A stretch of DNA of 64,000 nt from Ornithinimicrobium sediminis (GTDB lineage: Bacteria; Actinomycetota; Actinomycetes; Actinomycetales; Dermatophilaceae). The stretch spans positions 434,001 through 498,000 of the forward strand of contig NZ_JAJSDQ010000003.1 of NCBI RefSeq assembly GCF_021272345.1. Reading direction: 5' to 3'. Within the stretch, counting starts at the first letter, position 1. Each line of letters begins with the position of its first letter. A program made the position numbers and the translations under genes. The notes beneath the pieces were generated by a model, which worked only from the letters and a program-made list of their open reading frames with translations, did no database searches and had not been told where the DNA came from. Below, in pieces: positions 62,601 through 64,000 of this stretch.

Positions 62601-62888
62601 GAGCTCGATGGTGACGGCGGAGAAGCCGTCGCTCGAGGTGGAGGTCACCTCGACCACGCCGCTGAGGCGCTGGGCCGCGAACTCCATCGGCGCACTGACG
62701 CGCTCCTCCACCACCGCGGCGCTGGCGCCCGGCACCGGGGTCACGATGGCGAGCACCGGGAACTCCAGCGACGGGAAGAGCTCGCGCGGCAGTGCGGTGG
62801 CCGACCAGAGGCCGGCGAACACGGCGAACAGCGTGGTCAGCGCGACCAGTGCGCGGTTGCGCACACTGAAGAGGGTCAGCTTCGTCAT
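59694..62888 (-). CDS. RND-family (HAE1-like) efflux pump
   Basis: A 1064-residue, 12-span AcrB/SwrC-like transporter. The first span (RALVALTTLFAVFAGLWSATALP) is followed by a large extracytoplasmic loop that includes an Ala/Pro/Asp-rich insert, then span cluster 1 with GRVVDDSIVVIENIKRHL, which holds the proton-relay Asp pair. The second half repeats the layout and ends EAVPEDEVVPETV. Gram-positive members export lipopeptides or drugs without an outer-membrane partner. ATG 62888 follows GAGGACG. It is divergent from a MarR gene that probably controls it. Confidence 0.9.
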   Translation of the reverse strand: MTKLTLFSVRNRALVALTTLFAVFAGLWSATALPRELFPSLEFPVLAIVTPVPGASAAVVEERVSAPMEFAAQRLSGVVEVTSTSSDGFSAVTIELDYGTDVGNAQTDLQRSVLSVQGLPEGAEPEVFAGSIDDFPIVQLSATGGEDAGDLVRRLEELVVPDIEDIDGVRGVQLTGVADRIVRIDLDEETALAAGVDAGTVAQLLQANGVVLDAGTVLDGSTELPVQVGSRLTSAEDIAALPLAPTAPPGRAGATGDPALPEGADPATAPEDTDAAAEPDTAATLGDVAEVELAEREPTAYTRTNGEPSVGMQVTKTPDGNAVEVSRALEQLTPELEESLVGGELVVVFDQAPFIEQSIEDLTTEGILGLGFAILVVLVFLLSVRLTLVTAVSIPLSLLVALLGLQVFGYSLNIFTLGALTISVGRVVDDSIVVIENIKRHLALGEDRMTSIVNAVREVAGAITSATAATVAVFLPLGLVGGQVGELFRPFAFTVAIAMLGSLLVALTIVPVLGYWFVGRSGGASAHDVERADEPDRLQRAYLPVLRGSLAHPVVTLVLAGLVLVATGAGATQLKTDFIGSAGEDTLTATLEMPAGTRLDDTDAAAQDVEAWLADRDDVESYQVVVGSTGGIEAVFLGGGSSTATFAVTLAEDTDGDAFGEQMQESVELPEDGRLTLAASTQQPGASNLEVVVSAADPEDLAAAAEQVVEAVREVGGADVTNNLSETVPSLSVTVDREAAADAGLTETQVGQLVSAVSTGSTVGQADLGTEILPVVVEQGEAPETLEELAALVVGAGPEGPVELGDIAALEAVESQVQVTRIDGQRSAVVTASPTGDNLGALTDDLTEALEDLDLAEGVRAEIGGVSADQQAAFASLGLALLAAIAIVYLVMVATFNSLLQPVLLMVSVPFAATGSVAMLLLTDTPLDVAALFGLLLLVGIVVTNAIVLIDLVNQWRSRGVSVHDAVVEGSRRRFRPIVMTALATIGALSPLALSVTGGGAFISQPLALVVIGGLISSTALTLILVPVLYQLTERGKERLHERRVARRGRHEAVPEDEVVPETV

Positions 62889-62991
62889 CGGGACGTCCTC
62901 GAGGCTCGTGCGGTCACGGGTGGGCCATCCCCTAGTGTGCCTCAAACAGTTAGCATCAGACTCATTGCACGATTATCTGAGGAGTATGCAG
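62889..62991. promoter_or_regulatory. Divergent promoter region of the RND pump and MarR genes
   Basis: A 103-base gap, unusually AT-rich for this window around 62940-62980 (including TTAGCATCAGACTCATTGC and GATTATCT). It must contain both promoters and the expected MarR operator. I could not pick one convincing palindrome by eye. Confidence 0.45.
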
Positions 62992-63468
62992 ATGGTCACA
63001 CCTGAACGGGCTGCGCTCGTGGCGCGCATCGCCGACACCGACACCCGGGTGCGTCACCTGATGCTGCGCTGGGCCGGGCCCCTCCAGGTGCCCAGTGACC
63101 TCACGCTGCGCCAGCTGCAGGTGCTGGGGCTGCTGCACGGCCACGACGGCGTCACGGGACATGAGCTGGCCGAGACGCTGGGGGTGTCGACCGCGACGGT
63201 CAGCGGGCTGGTCGAGCGGATGGTCGGCAAGCACCTGGTGCGGCGCTCGCCGGACCCGGACGACCGCCGCAAGGTCCTGCTCTCGGTCACCCCCGAGGGA
63301 CAGCAGGTGCTGCAGGGCCTCGACGCCGCGAGCAGCGCCGGGCGTGACCGGCTCCTGGAGCGTCTCGACCCCGCCGACCTGGCCGAGCTCGCGCGGCTCT
63401 TCGACCTGCTCCTGCGTGCGGCGGAGGAGGTCGAGGCCGAGGCGACGGGTGCGCAGGACACCCGCTGA
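62992..63468 (+). CDS. MarR-family transcriptional regulator
   Basis: A 158-residue winged-helix regulator: LTLRQLQVLGLLHGHDGVTGHELAETLGVSTATVSGLVERMVGKHLV covers the helix-turn-helix in pattern, then the wing RRSPDPDDRRKVLLSVTPEGQ and a C-terminal dimerisation helix LLRAAEEVEAE. ATG 62992 is preferred over ATG 62986 because GAGGAG at 62979-62984 lies seven bases from it but only one base from the other. It is divergent from the RND pump, which it probably represses. Confidence 0.9.
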   Translation: MVTPERAALVARIADTDTRVRHLMLRWAGPLQVPSDLTLRQLQVLGLLHGHDGVTGHELAETLGVSTATVSGLVERMVGKHLVRRSPDPDDRRKVLLSVTPEGQQVLQGLDAASSAGRDRLLERLDPADLAELARLFDLLLRAAEEVEAEATGAQDTR

Positions 63469-63548
63469 CCTCGCGAACGCCGACCGGCGCGAGGGCGTGT
63501 CCGCTGCTAGCGTCGGCGCACACACGACGGCGTGGGAGGGCGAGAGGC

Positions 63549-64000
63549 ATGAGCGCAGGAGCCAGTGGGATCGTGCACGAGCAGGGGGAGTTCGACCACG
63601 AGCCTGCAGACCGGGAGCCTCCGCGCTCCCCGGCCCGCACCTGGCTCTTCCGGGCCGCGGGGGTCGGGCTGGCCCTGGTCGTGTGGCTCCTGCTGGGCGA
63701 CGCGGACATGTCGGCCGACGCGCGGGTCGTCGCCGCGGTCGGCGCGCTGATGGCCGTCTGGTGGATGAGCGAGGCCGTGCCCCTCTCGGTCACCTCCCTG
63801 CTGCCCATCGTGCTCTTCCCCGTCCTCACCGAGCGCAGCGTGGCCGACACCACGGCGCCCTACGCCAACACCATCGTCTTCCTCTTCCTCGGTGGCTTCC
63901 TCATCGCCATCGCCATGCAGAAGTGGGACCTGCACCGTCGCATCGCGCTGCTCACGCTGCGCCGCGTCGGCACCCACCCGCGCCGGATCATCCTCGGGAT
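63549..64000 (+). CDS. SLC13/DASS-family anion symporter, N-terminal part (partial)
   Basis: The first 150 residues of a gene that runs off the window. An acidic, proline-containing N-terminus of about 28 residues is followed by spans with WLFRAAGVGLALVVWLLL, AVGALMAVWWMSEAVPLSVTSLLPIVLFP and NTIVFLFLGGFLIAIAMQKW. The LMAVWWMSEAVPL and FLGGFLIA stretches are characteristic of sodium-coupled di/tricarboxylate or sulfate symporters. ATG 63549 follows GAGAGGC. Substrate cannot be told from this half. Confidence 0.85.
   Translation, partial: MSAGASGIVHEQGEFDHEPADREPPRSPARTWLFRAAGVGLALVVWLLLGDADMSADARVVAAVGALMAVWWMSEAVPLSVTSLLPIVLFPVLTERSVADTTAPYANTIVFLFLGGFLIAIAMQKWDLHRRIALLTLRRVGTHPRRIILG

Overview
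This 64 kb window is chromosomal DNA from a very GC-rich actinobacterium. Small gaps, GTGA/ATGA stop-start overlaps, frequent GTG starts, leaderless genes with a YAGRCT-like -10 box six or seven bases before the start codon, and the gene families present all fit Micrococcales. I would guess the Intrasporangiaceae/Ornithinimicrobiaceae neighbourhood, but nothing here fixes the genus. I see no rRNA, tRNA, CRISPR array, prophage or insertion sequence. About 53 genes or gene remnants are supported.

Layout. 1-5780: the end of a siderophore-interacting protein, a small membrane protein, a broken UvrA-like ABC gene with two frameshifts and an internal deletion, an M50-like membrane protein, an exonuclease III and a LacI-type regulator. 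5781-15771: a complete L-rhamnose operon (ABC importer, mutarotase, isomerase, bifunctional aldolase/dehydrogenase, kinase) behind a clear promoter and a TGAAA-CC-TTTCA operator, divergent from the LacI gene. 15818-24960: xylulokinase, acetyltransferase, CueP-like lipoprotein, threonine deaminase, CorC-like protein, phosphofructokinase and an FNT-type channel, with a 437-bp gap that holds a 44-bp perfect palindrome and the remains of a VOC gene.

24970-37094: enoyl-CoA hydratase-like protein, BioY, a MauE/thioredoxin-type protein divergent from an HprK-like kinase and PqqD-like pair, an MMPL transporter, a TspO-like protein, and a tight four-gene run (MpaB-type oxygenase, FAD oxidoreductase, PAP2 phosphatase, membrane-fused spermidine-synthase-like protein). 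37097-53898: SDR/DUF2867, CPBP protease coupled to Dps, DUF427, a small secreted protein, a photolyase-related protein without the expected CxxC, a class I photolyase, 6-phosphogluconate dehydrogenase, M20 amidohydrolase, LtrA, an MFS exporter, a lactonase and a VIT1-type transporter.

54001-64000: a secreted S15/CocE-like hydrolase fused to an ABC ATPase, with its permease; a DedA-like protein; a divergent glucose-6-phosphate dehydrogenase; an RND pump divergent from a MarR regulator; and the start of an SLC13-type symporter that runs off the window.

Themes: sugar catabolism (rhamnose, upper glycolysis, oxidative pentose phosphate pathway), stress and DNA protection (two photolyase-family genes, Dps, ExoIII, broken UvrA2) and transport. 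The strongest leads for something undescribed are the hydrolase-ABC fusion, the MauE/HprK-like/PqqD module, the photolyase-related protein without its CxxC, and the long palindrome.
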